Of a stretch of DNA of 64,000 bases, positions 55,857 to 64,000 are shown one piece after another. The stretch is from the NCBI RefSeq assembly GCF_014201835.1, contig NZ_JACHFH010000004.1:1-64000 (forward strand). The letters run 5' to 3'. Both the position numbers and the translations under genes were made by a program. Every line of letters begins with the position of its first letter. Position 1 is the first letter of the stretch. Under the pieces are notes generated by a model, which did no database searches, was not told the DNA's origin, and saw only the letters and a program-made list of their open reading frames with translations. This DNA is from Pectinatus brassicae. Its GTDB lineage: Bacteria > Bacillota > Negativicutes > Selenomonadales > Selenomonadaceae.

Positions 55857-56006
55857 TATTTATACTAAATATACTAAACTTGTAACAAATACATACTCAT
55901 TTTATTACTAAAACAAAACCATATTATAATTAATAGTAAGTAAGTTTGCTATTTGCCTATTTAATAGGTTCAATAGATAATAATATTATTTAATGGGGGT
56001 AACACA

Positions 56007-57521
56007 ATGGCAATAAAAAAACTACAGTATTTCGTAAATGGAACATTTAAGGATTCAAAATCAACCAAAATTGTAAATGTTTATGATCCTAGTACTGGCA
56101 GCATAATTGCTGAAATGCCTTGCTGCACGGAAGATGAAGTAAACGAAGCAGTAGCTGCTGCTAAAAACGCTTTTAAATCCTGGTCTACTACTGCACCCAG
56201 TAAAAGAGCTGCAATAATGTTTAAAGTCAAAGAACTTCTTGATACTCATTTAGATGAACTCACGATGATGGTTGCTAAAGAAAATGGTAAATGTTGGGAA
56301 GAAGCTAAAGGCGATGTTTTAAAAGCCATTGAACCAACAGAACTTGCCTGCGGTATTCCCTCCCTGCTTGCCAGCGAAGGAGAAGCTTTATTTGATGCCT
56401 CGCGCGGCTATGATACCATCCGTTATCGTGAGCCACTTGGTGTTTTTGCCGGTATTGCTCCTTTTAACTTTCCTGCAATGATACCAATGGGTTGGATGAC
56501 CCCAATGTGCATTGCCTGTGGTAATACTATTGTCTTAAAGGTATCCAGCAATACACCTATGACCTCACTGCGTATTGCTGAGCTCTATAAAGAAGCCGGC
56601 GTTCCAGATGGTGTTGTAAATATAGTGCCCTGCACTCGCAACGAAGCTGAAATGCTCTTATCACACCCTGATATAAAAGGTATAACTTTTGTTGGAACAA
56701 CAACTGTCGGCTTACATATTTATTCTGAAGCTGCTAAAACCGGCAAAAGAGTCCAGGCTTTATGCGAAGCTAAAAACCACGCTTTAATTCTTGAGGATGC
56801 CCCTATCGATAGGACTGCTGCCAGTATAATCAATGCATCTTATGGCTGTGCTGGCGAACGCTGCATGGCTCTGCCTGTAATTGTTGTTCAAGACAGTATT
56901 GCCGACAAATTAGTTGCTGCCATTGTTGACCAAGCCAAAAACATGAAAATAGGTCCTGCCTATGATAAAAACAGCAAACTCGGCCCAGTAATAGATGATA
57001 AGCATCGCCAACGCATTATTGCTTGGATTGAAAAAGGTATAAGTGAAGGGGCCAAACTAGTATTAGATGGACGCAATATTATCGTTGACGGCTATGAAAA
57101 CGGCTTTTACCTTGGGCCTACAATTTTAGATCATGTTACTTCTGACATGACTGTCGGACAAAGAGAAATTTTTGGTCCTGTTTTATGTATAAAACGCTGC
57201 AAAGATTTTGAAGACGGTTTAAATATGATGAATGCCAATCCATTTGCCAATGGCTCTGCTATTTTTACACAAAATGGTCACTATGCCCGGGAATTTGCCC
57301 GTCGCACCGATGGCGGAATGGTCGGCATAAATGTAGGCATACCTGTACCAATCGGCATGTTCCCTTTTAACGGACACAAACAATCCTTCTTTGGTGACCT
57401 GCATTGCCTTGGTCGTGATGGTGTTCGCTTCTATACTGAAAGCAAGGTTGTTACTTCACGCTGGTTTGATGAAGAAGCAAAAAAAGAAAAAGAAGTTTCT
57501 ACCTGGGATGGCACTATCTAA
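56007..57521 (+). CDS. mmsA: CoA-acylating methylmalonate-semialdehyde dehydrogenase
   Basis: A 504-residue aldehyde dehydrogenase of the MmsA/IolA group. Catalytic cysteine in YGCAGERCMALPV, substrate segment FNFPAMIPMGWMTPMCIACGN and GITFVGTTTVG nucleotide loop are typical. It turns malonate or methylmalonate semialdehyde into acetyl- or propionyl-CoA, the last step of myo-inositol degradation. The divergent iolG supports that role. It has a good GGGGGTAA ribosome site. Confidence 0.9.
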   Translation: MAIKKLQYFVNGTFKDSKSTKIVNVYDPSTGSIIAEMPCCTEDEVNEAVAAAKNAFKSWSTTAPSKRAAIMFKVKELLDTHLDELTMMVAKENGKCWEEAKGDVLKAIEPTELACGIPSLLASEGEALFDASRGYDTIRYREPLGVFAGIAPFNFPAMIPMGWMTPMCIACGNTIVLKVSSNTPMTSLRIAELYKEAGVPDGVVNIVPCTRNEAEMLLSHPDIKGITFVGTTTVGLHIYSEAAKTGKRVQALCEAKNHALILEDAPIDRTAASIINASYGCAGERCMALPVIVVQDSIADKLVAAIVDQAKNMKIGPAYDKNSKLGPVIDDKHRQRIIAWIEKGISEGAKLVLDGRNIIVDGYENGFYLGPTILDHVTSDMTVGQREIFGPVLCIKRCKDFEDGLNMMNANPFANGSAIFTQNGHYAREFARRTDGGMVGINVGIPVPIGMFPFNGHKQSFFGDLHCLGRDGVRFYTESKVVTSRWFDEEAKKEKEVSTWDGTI

Positions 57522-57617
57522 TTATTAGATAAGCGAACTGTGTTACGCTGGAATCACATATCCTTTAACATATGATTCCAGCATAACAATGATTTTATCT
57601 ATTTTAGGAGAATTATT

Positions 57618-58708
57618 TTGAAAGCTGTTATTTTCAATTCTACACAAGGCATAATAAAAAAAGAAATTCCCTTACCAGCAATGAAAAATAACGAATTATT
57701 ATTAAAAGTGCAAACCTGTGGCATTTGCAGCAGTGATATAAAAACACTTACGCATGCCCGAGAAGCTATCCAATCGCCAATTATATTAGGACATGAATTT
57801 ACTGGTGAAATTGTTGATATAAGTACTGATAATGATAATTTTACGATAGGTCAACGGGTAGTTGTGTCACCGACTATTGGCTGTGGTCAATGTTATTTTT
57901 GTAAAACAGGAAATCAGCATCACTGTATTCATAAAAAAAATTTGCTAGTGATTATAATGGTGGTTTTGCTGAATATGTTAAAATTCCTTCTGCAGCAATC
58001 ACTAACGGGAACATTAATCTTATTCCAGAATCTCTCGATTATCTAAGTGCCACTTTAACAGAACCTTTAGCTTGTGTATTAAATGGCCAGGAAAACTTAC
58101 AAATTAACCCTATGACTTCCGTGGCTGTAATCGGTGCCGGACCAATAGGTTTATTACATGCAGAAACTGCTAAATTATATGGTGCTAATAAAATAATTTT
58201 AATAAATAAAAGTCCGTCACGATTACTGTTGGCAAAAAAATTTAATTATGATGCCTATGTTGATTTATCCAGTTCTTCTACAGATGAATTATTAAACAAT
58301 CATTACTACCAAAATATCGGAGTTATTATTGTTACTGTTGCTTCTCAAGCTGCCATATAATTAGCATTGCAGCTAGCAGCACCATTAGGTAAAATTTGTT
58401 TATTCAGCGGCATGCCTAAAAACAGCGCACAAATTTCATTAGATTTAAACCTTATTCATTACAAACAGCTCTCATTATACGGTACATCATCTTCTTCACC
58501 ATATCATAATCAAACCGCCCTAAATCTGCTAGCCAATAATAAAATAAATGCTCATAAAATTATAAGCCATATTGGTACTTTAGATAAATTTGAAGAATGT
58601 TTTAATTTTGCCCAAACGCATAAAGGTTTAAAAATCATTACGACACCTACCATTGAGGATTTACAGGACAATTTAAAAACTTTTCCTGAACTACATATTA
58701 TAAACTAA
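57618..58708 (+). pseudogene. zinc-dependent sugar-alcohol dehydrogenase, doubly broken
   Basis: The three fragments together give one medium-chain dehydrogenase (sorbitol/threonine dehydrogenase-like). First: CGICSSDIKTL and GHEFTGEIV (catalytic zinc) and CGQCYFCKTGNQHHC (structural zinc). A one-base loss in an A-run (57933-57940; nine As would restore the frame) then shifts it. The middle has GFAEYVKIP, VAVIGAGPIGLLHAE (NAD). An in-frame TAA (58358-58360) interrupts after ASQAAI, then LALQLAAPLGKICLFSG continues to the natural stop. Two independent lesions make a simple sequencing error unlikely for the whole gene. It lies between mmsA and the AraC gene, so it was probably part of the catabolic unit. 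Confidence 0.9.
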
Positions 58709-58722
58709 ATTGGATGTTTACT

Positions 58723-59562
58723 ATGAATAATTTTCTAGATGAGAATAACATTAAATTAAATAACTCTTTTTATGTTGATGAAACCTACAGTAAAGACCAT
58801 ATTCATATGGTCCATTCACATAAAACACTTGAACTGCTGTATATCTATAGCGGCTGTGGCCGATATTTTATTGGCAGCAGAGAATATGCTGTCAATAATG
58901 GCGATATAATTATCTGCAATGCTAATATTTTACATGGTGAATCACCATTACAAAAACATACTATGCAGACCTACTGCTACTCTTATGATAATGTAAAAAT
59001 CAAGCATCTGCCGATAAACACCTTGACTTTGCCCGAAGAAAAACCTCTATTTGTCATATCAAAAGAACTCTTATGTCATTTCAATTCATTAATGCCAATG
59101 ATACATAACTATTTCCATAAAGGAAATTCACAAATAGCAAAACATTTATCTATAAGCTTATTATATATGCTGTACAATGAAATACTAACCCATCAAAAAG
59201 CAAAAACGACTTTATCCGAACAAAAAAATGACAATTTAGTCCGAAATATTACTGCTTTTATTGACGATAATTATAAGGAAAACCTCACACTGGAAAAAAT
59301 CAGTAAAACATTTCATATCAGTCCTTCTCGTCTTTCTCATGTATTCAAGGAAGAAACCGGGCTTTCGCCCATTCAATATGCTATTCATCGCAGAATTGGT
59401 GAAGCTCAAAGTTTACTTATAGAAAGCGATGCCCCTATTCAAGATATTGAAGAATCGCTGGGTTTTTGCAGCAGTGTTCATTTTTGCATGATGTTTAAAA
59501 AATATATTGGCATTACACCAAAAAGCTATCGTCAACACTTTAAAAGATCTTGTAAAAAATGA
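58723..59562 (+). CDS. AraC-family transcriptional regulator
   Basis: About 279 residues. The N-terminus has a cupin-like sugar-sensing domain (VHSHKTLELLYIYSGCGRYF, then NNGDIIICNANILH). The C-terminus has the double helix-turn-helix: LTLEKISKTFHISPSRLSHVFKEETG and IQDIEESLGFCSSVHFCMMFKKYIG. It probably activates the catabolic genes around it in response to inositol or a related compound. I prefer ATG 58723, nine or so bases after GGA, over 58714, but support is weak. A terminator overlaps its stop. Confidence 0.87.
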   Translation: MNNFLDENNIKLNNSFYVDETYSKDHIHMVHSHKTLELLYIYSGCGRYFIGSREYAVNNGDIIICNANILHGESPLQKHTMQTYCYSYDNVKIKHLPINTLTLPEEKPLFVISKELLCHFNSLMPMIHNYFHKGNSQIAKHLSISLLYMLYNEILTHQKAKTTLSEQKNDNLVRNITAFIDDNYKENLTLEKISKTFHISPSRLSHVFKEETGLSPIQYAIHRRIGEAQSLLIESDAPIQDIEESLGFCSSVHFCMMFKKYIGITPKSYRQHFKRSCKK

Positions 59563-59600
59563 TGCCTGATGATTTAAAAAATTCATCAGGCATCATTTTT
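59555..59600 (+). terminator. terminator after the AraC gene
   Basis: AAAAATGATGCCTGATGA (59555-59572) and TCATCAGGCATCATTTTT (59583-59600) pair perfectly and run into T's. The left arm overlaps the stop codon. Confidence 0.9.
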
Positions 59601-59738
59601 TGTCTCAATTCAAGTAATTGCAGTATTTTATAATTCCATTATATTTTTTTCTTATTAATCTATATTCCCCGGTATTAATACAGCAATATCTTAATAACAT
59701 CTATGCACCTATTTTGTTATACTTTAATAAAGTTAGTG

Positions 59739-59781
59739 AATTATTTAAATTATAAAAAAATTTATTTTTATTTAAATAATT
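59739..59781. promoter_or_regulatory. inverted repeat upstream of the second iolG-like gene
   Basis: AATTATTTAAAT (59739-59750) and ATTTAAATAATT (59770-59781) are perfectly complementary, in the promoter region of the 59869 gene. It may be an operator, but strongly AT-rich DNA makes chance more likely. The rest of 59601-59868 holds no gene. Confidence 0.35.
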
Positions 59782-59868
59782 TTGACTGCTATATTTAAAC
59801 AAGATTATATAATGAACTCATCATTAAATTGAAGTTTCATCCATAATCATTTTTAGGAGGTTCTTATT

Positions 59869-60876
59869 ATGAAAGAATTTTTACAGATTGGTGTAGTTGG
59901 GACAGGTGCTATCGGCCGCACCCATATTGAAAGAATTAACCAAACGCTTCAAGGCGCAAAAGTTGTTGCCTGCGCTGATGCAAATATTGATTTTTGCAAA
60001 TCAATTGCGCAAAAATATAATTTAAAAGCTTTTGCAACCGGCGAAGAAATGATCACTGCCAACGAGATTGATGCTGTTGTTGTAACTACTCTTGATCCAT
60101 TCCATGAAGAATATGTAATGGCTGCTATTAAAGCCGGCAAATTTGTTTTCTGCGAAAAACCACTTGCGCCAGAAGCTAAAGCATGTAAAAGAATTGTTGA
60201 TGCCGAAATAGCTGGCGGCAAACAATTAGTTCAAGTTGGTTTTATGCGTCGTTATGATCCAGGTTATGGTCAATTAAAAAAACTTATAACTTCGGGAAAA
60301 TATGGTGCTACCTTAATGCTCCATTGTGCCCATCGTAATCCTACAGCTCCTGGCTTTACCACTGATATGCCTGTTGAAAATTCAATGATACATGAAATTG
60401 ATGTTTTACGTTGGCTTATTGGGGAAAATTATGCAAGTGCTGAAGTTGTTTTCCCTAAAACCACAAAATTTGCTGATGGTGACTTAAAAGATCCTCAAAT
60501 AATGTATCTTACAACTGAATCAGGTATAAGAATTGATGTAGAATCTTTTGTCAACTGTCAATACGGCTATGATATTAAATGTGAAGTCGTTTGTGAAAAA
60601 GGTGTTCTTAATTTACCTGAACCTGCTAATGCTATGGTTCGCAGTGATGCCGCACGCATTACGCCTATCTGCAAAGACTGATCAGAACGCTTTGTTGATG
60701 CATACAATATTGAATTCCAAGAATGGATAAATTCCTGCAAAGAAGGAAAAGTTACTGGTCCATCTGCATGGGATGGCTATTTAGGTCAGATTACTGCCAA
60801 AGCTGCTTCTAAAGCTCGTGATACTCAAACTAAAGTAGAAATTAGCATACCGCAAAAACCTGCATTTTATAAATAA
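59869..60876 (+). pseudogene. second iolG-like dehydrogenase with an internal stop
   Basis: A Gfo/Idh/MocA oxidoreductase, about 335 codons if read through. Rossmann motif GVVGTGAIGRTHIERI, then FCEKPLAPEAKACKRI, RRYDPGYGQL and ENSMIHEIDVLRWLIG (catalytic Asp/His region). An in-frame TGA (60679-60681) interrupts after RITPICKD; the same frame continues SERFVDAYNIEFQEW and SAWDGYLGQIT to a natural stop at 60874-60876. TGA probably replaced TGG (Trp). The first 270 residues contain all catalytic parts, so a truncated protein might still be partly active. It differs clearly from the iolG at 54308. Confidence 0.88.
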
Positions 60877-61024
60877 CTTCCCCTATTTATATCCAAAATA
60901 ATCAAGGAAATATTATATCCTCCCTTCTAAAAAACTTTCTATAAAAAGATTGATTATATTAATTAAATAGTATATAATTTAATTAATAAATATTAGTGTT
61001 GCTTTTATTGATATAACTAAATAT

Positions 61025-61188
61025 AAAATGTGCAGAACATTTTGGTGGGTGGTAGGGATGCAATAATAACCGTATGGTTATATTTGCATCCTTTTTTATA
61101 TTTTAATTAACAAACAATTCTGTTAATTAAGTGATACATCTGCTGTATCTGTTATAAAAGTCAGGATAACAATATCCTGGCTTTTTTT
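61025..61188 (+). ncRNA. array of five hairpins with a G-rich linker
   Basis: In order: AAAATGT/ACATTTT (61025-61043); G-rich linker GGTGGGTGGTAGGG (61044-61057); stem from GGATGCAA to TTGCATCC with an inner ATAACC/GGTTAT (61056-61091) and T-run, a strong terminator; TTAATTAACA/TGTTAATTAA (61103-61130); GATACA/TGTATC (61133-61149); AGTCAGGATA/TATCCTGGCT (about 61159-61181) with a long T-run, a second terminator. Located between the broken iolG-like gene and the XRE gene. Possibly one or two small RNAs. The rest of 60877-61238 has no gene. Confidence 0.55.
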
Positions 61189-61238
61189 TGTATTTAGCAC
61201 ACTAAATTTCAATATTTTTTTCTAGGAGTGGTTAGAAT

Positions 61239-61454
61239 ATGAATATAAAAGTTTATCGTAAAAAACTAAAAATTACTCAATCTGATTTGGCGGCAAAAAT
61301 GAATGTTACACAAGGAGCGATTGTTCAATGGGAATCTGGTATTTGCTTTCCCCGTGCTGATAAATTACCAATGCTGGCTAATATTCTCAACTGCAGTATT
61401 GAAGAACTTATCATGCCCGAGGTAATGCTTTCCAGTACAGCAAAGCTACATTAA
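61239..61454 (+). CDS. small XRE-family helix-turn-helix regulator
   Basis: A 71-residue Cro/CI-type DNA-binding protein: MNIKVYRKKLKITQSDLAAKMNVTQ spans the start and first helices (quoted in part: LKITQSDLAAKMNVTQGAI), then VQWESGICFPRADKLPMLANIL. It has only the DNA-binding domain and a ten-residue tail. The ribosome site AGGAGTGG is good. It stands between the hairpin array and glycerate kinase, with a terminator just before it. Its target is unknown; it is not in an obvious prophage. Confidence 0.88.
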   Translation: MNIKVYRKKLKITQSDLAAKMNVTQGAIVQWESGICFPRADKLPMLANILNCSIEELIMPEVMLSSTAKLH

Positions 61455-61508
61455 ATTTAAAATAAAATTAGCAACTATTAATAATAATTGCCGATATTGG
61501 ATATTATT

Positions 61509-62663
61509 ATGAAAAATAAAAAATTTATTATCATGCCTGATTCATTTAAAGGCACAATGACTTCTATGGAAATCTGTTCTATTATGAAAAAATCATTATT
61601 ACTGCACTTCCCAACAGCCAAAATTATTTCTCTGCCTGTAGCCGATGGTGGTGAAGGAACTGTTGATGCTTTTATTACTGCCAACGGCGGTCAAAAAATT
61701 GACCTTAATGTAACAGGACCATATTTTAAAAAAATTCCTGCATTTTATGGAATTCTTCCTGATAATACCGCCATAATAGAAATGGCCGCCGCCGCTGGAC
61801 TTCCGTTAGTTGGCAATAAGCGTCATGCCGAACAAACTACCACTTTTGGAGTGGGCGAACTTATAAAAGATGCTATTGATAATTATAACTGCCAAAAAAT
61901 TATCATTGGTCTAGGGGGAAGCTGCACCAATGATGGTGGCTGTGGCATGGCCGCCGCGTTAGGTGCTGTCTTCACAGATACTGTTGGTCAACAGTTTATT
62001 CCTATTGGCAAAACCTTACATAATATAGCTTCTATTGATATTTCGGCTATCAAGGAAAATTATTCTGGTGTATGTTTTTCTGCCATGTGTGATATTAATA
62101 ACGAATTATGCGGTTCCAACGGGGCTGCCGCTGTTTTTGCCCCGCAAAAAGGTGCTGATGCAGCAACGGTTGATTTATTAGATAATGGATTGTATCATTT
62201 TGCGGCAATATTAAAAACACAGCTGCAAAAGGACACCCTTCACCTAAAAGGAGCTGGTGCTGCTGGTGGTATGGGAGCTGGTATCTTCGCCTTTCTTAAT
62301 TGTGATTTAAAAAGTGGTATTGATATTATTCTAAATACTGTAAATTTTGATAATATCTGCGAAGATTCTGATATTATATTTACCGGTGAGGGTAAAATAG
62401 ATCAACAATCTATTCAAGGCAAAGTCATAAGTGGCATTGCACAGCGAGCAAAAAAACACGCTATACCTGTTATTGCCGTAGTCGGCAGCATTGATAATGA
62501 TATTGATGCTGTTTATGATTTAGGTGTCACCGCAATATTTAGTATCAATCGTCAGCCACTATCCTTTTCTAAAAGTGCTCCTCACAGCAAAAATAATCTT
62601 TATCTGACTATGGATAATATTGTCCGTTTAATTAAACTGTTCCCAAATAAAAATATTAATTAA
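61509..62663 (+). CDS. glycerate kinase (GarK/GlxK family)
   Basis: About 384 residues. Family hallmarks include PDSFKGTMTSMEIC at the start, VADGGEGTVDAF, GLGGSCTNDGGCGMAAALG and the late ATP-site region FTGEGKIDQQSIQGKV. It phosphorylates D-glycerate, usually to 2-phosphoglycerate, linking sugar-acid or inositol-derived breakdown to glycolysis. I choose ATG 61509 since the family begins MKNKKFIIMPDSFKG-like; the frame opens with a TTG at 61488. No strong ribosome site is seen. Its neighbours point to sugar-acid use. Confidence 0.92.
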   Translation: MKNKKFIIMPDSFKGTMTSMEICSIMKKSLLLHFPTAKIISLPVADGGEGTVDAFITANGGQKIDLNVTGPYFKKIPAFYGILPDNTAIIEMAAAAGLPLVGNKRHAEQTTTFGVGELIKDAIDNYNCQKIIIGLGGSCTNDGGCGMAAALGAVFTDTVGQQFIPIGKTLHNIASIDISAIKENYSGVCFSAMCDINNELCGSNGAAAVFAPQKGADAATVDLLDNGLYHFAAILKTQLQKDTLHLKGAGAAGGMGAGIFAFLNCDLKSGIDIILNTVNFDNICEDSDIIFTGEGKIDQQSIQGKVISGIAQRAKKHAIPVIAVVGSIDNDIDAVYDLGVTAIFSINRQPLSFSKSAPHSKNNLYLTMDNIVRLIKLFPNKNIN

Positions 62664-62825
62664 TATACTTAGCATTTTTTTACTATATCTTTATAAAATT
62701 TAATATATTTTTATATTTTTTTTATATACTTATGAGTTTTTAGTAAATACTTGCAAAATATACTATAAACCCCTAGACAAACACAAATAGATATGCTAAG
62801 ATATGAATCGTAAACATGTTAACAA

Positions 62826-62898
62826 GGCAATGGGGCCATATGATGTTCTGATTTCTACATATTATTATGAGGGATTAGTGTATTCATATGGTTTTTTT
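62826..62898 (+). promoter_or_regulatory. glnA leader: ANTAR-type hexaloop hairpin overlapping a terminator
   Basis: GGC-AATGGG-GCC (62826-62837) is a hairpin with a six-base loop that has A at loop position 1 and G at 4, the hallmark of RNA targets of ANTAR antiterminators. Its 3' side overlaps the left arm CCATATGA (62836-62843) of a terminator whose right arm TCATATGG (62884-62891) is followed by seven T's. The two structures exclude each other, as in EutV-type control. I could not find a convincing first hexaloop hairpin upstream. Confidence 0.6.
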
Positions 62899-62934
62899 AT
62901 TGCTTAATTTCTAAAATATAAAGGTGGTTTTCTT

Positions 62935-64000
62935 ATGGACGATTTACTTCTCGTTATCCCTGCTAATTCTGAAAAAGAAGATATTTTAAGCAAATTAAAA
63001 GAACATCCGGAAATTAAATTTGTTTCATTAGTAGGTATTGATTTAGCTGGTAATGATACAGATGAAAAAATCCCTGTAGAATTATTCTTAGACGATATTG
63101 ATAAATTCTATGAAGGTTCGGCAGTACAAACTGATGGTTCTTCTGTTGTCCTGACTAACATTGCAACTTTGAATAATGCTAAAGTTGATATGCCAGTTGA
63201 CCCTGCTGTTAATTGGTTTGTTGATTATAACTGGGAATATGGCGATGAAGCAACCGGCAAACCTGTTGGTACCCTTCGCATTCCGGCATTTTTAATTCAT
63301 GAAGGCAAACGTGTTGATTCACGTGCTGTTCTTACTGATACTTTATCTTTTGTAAAAGAAAAATTAATGGCATTATTTGCTAAAAATGATACTATCTCTG
63401 GCCTTGAACATATCAAAGGCAGCGATGTTGAAGATGTTTTATTCACCTCTGCTACTGAACTCGAATTTTGGGTAAAAACGCCACTTGCTGAAGCTGATAT
63501 TCCTGAAATGAGCGCATCTCAGGTTATGCAGGAACAATACTGGCAGCGTACCCGCGGCGCAGTTCGTTCTGCACTTGAACAGACAATCATGTTCATGCAG
63601 GAATACGGACTTGAACCAGAAATGGGTCATAAAGAAGTTGGCGGCATGAAAGGTCATATGGACAGTGATGGTCATATGGGACATGTTTGCGAACAAATTG
63701 AAATTGACTGGAAATTTGCTAACGCCGTTCAAGCTGCTGATAACGAATTATTCGTTCGTACTTTAGTAAAAGAAGTTTTCCGTTCTAACGGTCTTGAAGT
63801 GAACTTCAAAGCAAAACCAATGATCGGTCTTGCTGGTAACGGTGAACATACTCATATTGGGATAGCTGCTAAACTAAAAAGCGGTAAAATCATTAACTTG
63901 TTCTCTCCTAAAGAAATGACCAAAGATTTCATGAGTGCAATTGGTTATGGTGCAATCATGGGTCTTTTGAAAAACTATGAAGTAATTAATCCATTCGTTT
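62935..64000 (+). CDS. glnA: glutamine synthetase, 3' end outside the window
   Basis: The frame from ATG 62935 stays open to the window end, giving 355 residues. It contains SATELEFWVKTP (metal-binding Glu region), HVCEQIEIDWKFANAVQAAD, KPMIGLAGNGEHTHIG (family PKP..G..G.G.H.H motif) and LFSPKEMTKDF. It makes glutamine from glutamate, ammonia and ATP. The N-terminal part differs from classical GlnA, so it may be one of the longer or divergent forms found in anaerobes. A likely ANTAR-type leader precedes it; AAGGTGG is the ribosome site. Confidence 0.9.
   Translation, partial: MDDLLLVIPANSEKEDILSKLKEHPEIKFVSLVGIDLAGNDTDEKIPVELFLDDIDKFYEGSAVQTDGSSVVLTNIATLNNAKVDMPVDPAVNWFVDYNWEYGDEATGKPVGTLRIPAFLIHEGKRVDSRAVLTDTLSFVKEKLMALFAKNDTISGLEHIKGSDVEDVLFTSATELEFWVKTPLAEADIPEMSASQVMQEQYWQRTRGAVRSALEQTIMFMQEYGLEPEMGHKEVGGMKGHMDSDGHMGHVCEQIEIDWKFANAVQAADNELFVRTLVKEVFRSNGLEVNFKAKPMIGLAGNGEHTHIGIAAKLKSGKIINLFSPKEMTKDFMSAIGYGAIMGLLKNYEVINPFV

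Noticed and set aside
60679-60681. TGA as selenocysteine or recoded Trp
   Set aside because: No SECIS-like hairpin directly follows, and other genes in the window use TGG for Trp and TGA as stop, for example rsmD.
1-64000. CRISPR arrays, tRNA and rRNA genes, prophage
   Set aside because: I looked for regularly spaced repeats, cloverleaf-type segments and phage structural genes and found none.

Overview
The window looks like the chromosome of a low-GC, diderm Firmicute of the class Negativicutes, most likely a Megamonas-like member of the Selenomonadaceae. The clues are AT-rich DNA with Firmicutes housekeeping order (hrcA-grpE-dnaK-dnaJ under a CIRCE operator; rny-spoVS neighbourhood), a Tat/UbiA/UbiD quinone cluster, and inositol-catabolism genes. 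The species call is inference; no rRNA is present to test it.

Region 1 (1-5300, minus strand) is a phospho-sugar operon: RpiR regulator, GH4 6-phospho-beta-glucosidase, aldose-1-epimerase-like protein and PTS EIICB. The last two are each split by a one-base change in a homopolymer. Region 2 (5300-13130) is accessory DNA: decayed IS3-family copies, a MarR-controlled trio (marR, exported protein, membrane-anchored nitroreductase-like protein), and a convergent Sau3AI-type restriction-modification pair, less AT-rich than its surroundings and lying between two IS3 remnants. Region 3 (13200-25700) is core: rlmD; the relA/spoT-MBL-FolP-N-like-ogt-gph operon; rny with an apparent AUU start; a YmdB-type phosphoesterase, spoVS, a P-loop protein and an HD-GYP protein.

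Region 4 (25700-33100, minus strand) links polyprenyl diphosphate synthase, two TatA, TatC, UbiD, UbiA, FolD and formate-THF ligase. Region 5 (33400-39800, plus strand) holds nadE, rsmD-coaD, a coiled-coil protein and the TIGR03960/TIGR03936-type radical-SAM pair. Region 6 (39800-44500) is a sulfur cluster: tandem DUF2292 protein, ThiF/MoeB-like E1, JAMM protease and siroheme reductase, followed by cstA. Region 7 (44580-49520) is the heat-shock operon. Region 8 (49700-54000) holds a PLD-nuclease/SF2-helicase fusion and gnd.

Region 9 (54300-64000) is an inositol/sugar-acid locus: iolG and an orphan Lac-type EIIA diverge from mmsA (iolA), a doubly broken zinc dehydrogenase, an AraC regulator and a second iolG-like gene with an internal stop. 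Then come a hairpin-rich noncoding stretch, a small XRE regulator, glycerate kinase and the start of glnA, which runs off the window end and has an antiterminator-like leader.

All four broken metabolic genes are in carbohydrate catabolism, while the housekeeping genes are intact. This argues for recent decay or homopolymer switching rather than random sequencing error, although error cannot be excluded from the sequence alone. No tRNA, rRNA or CRISPR array was seen.
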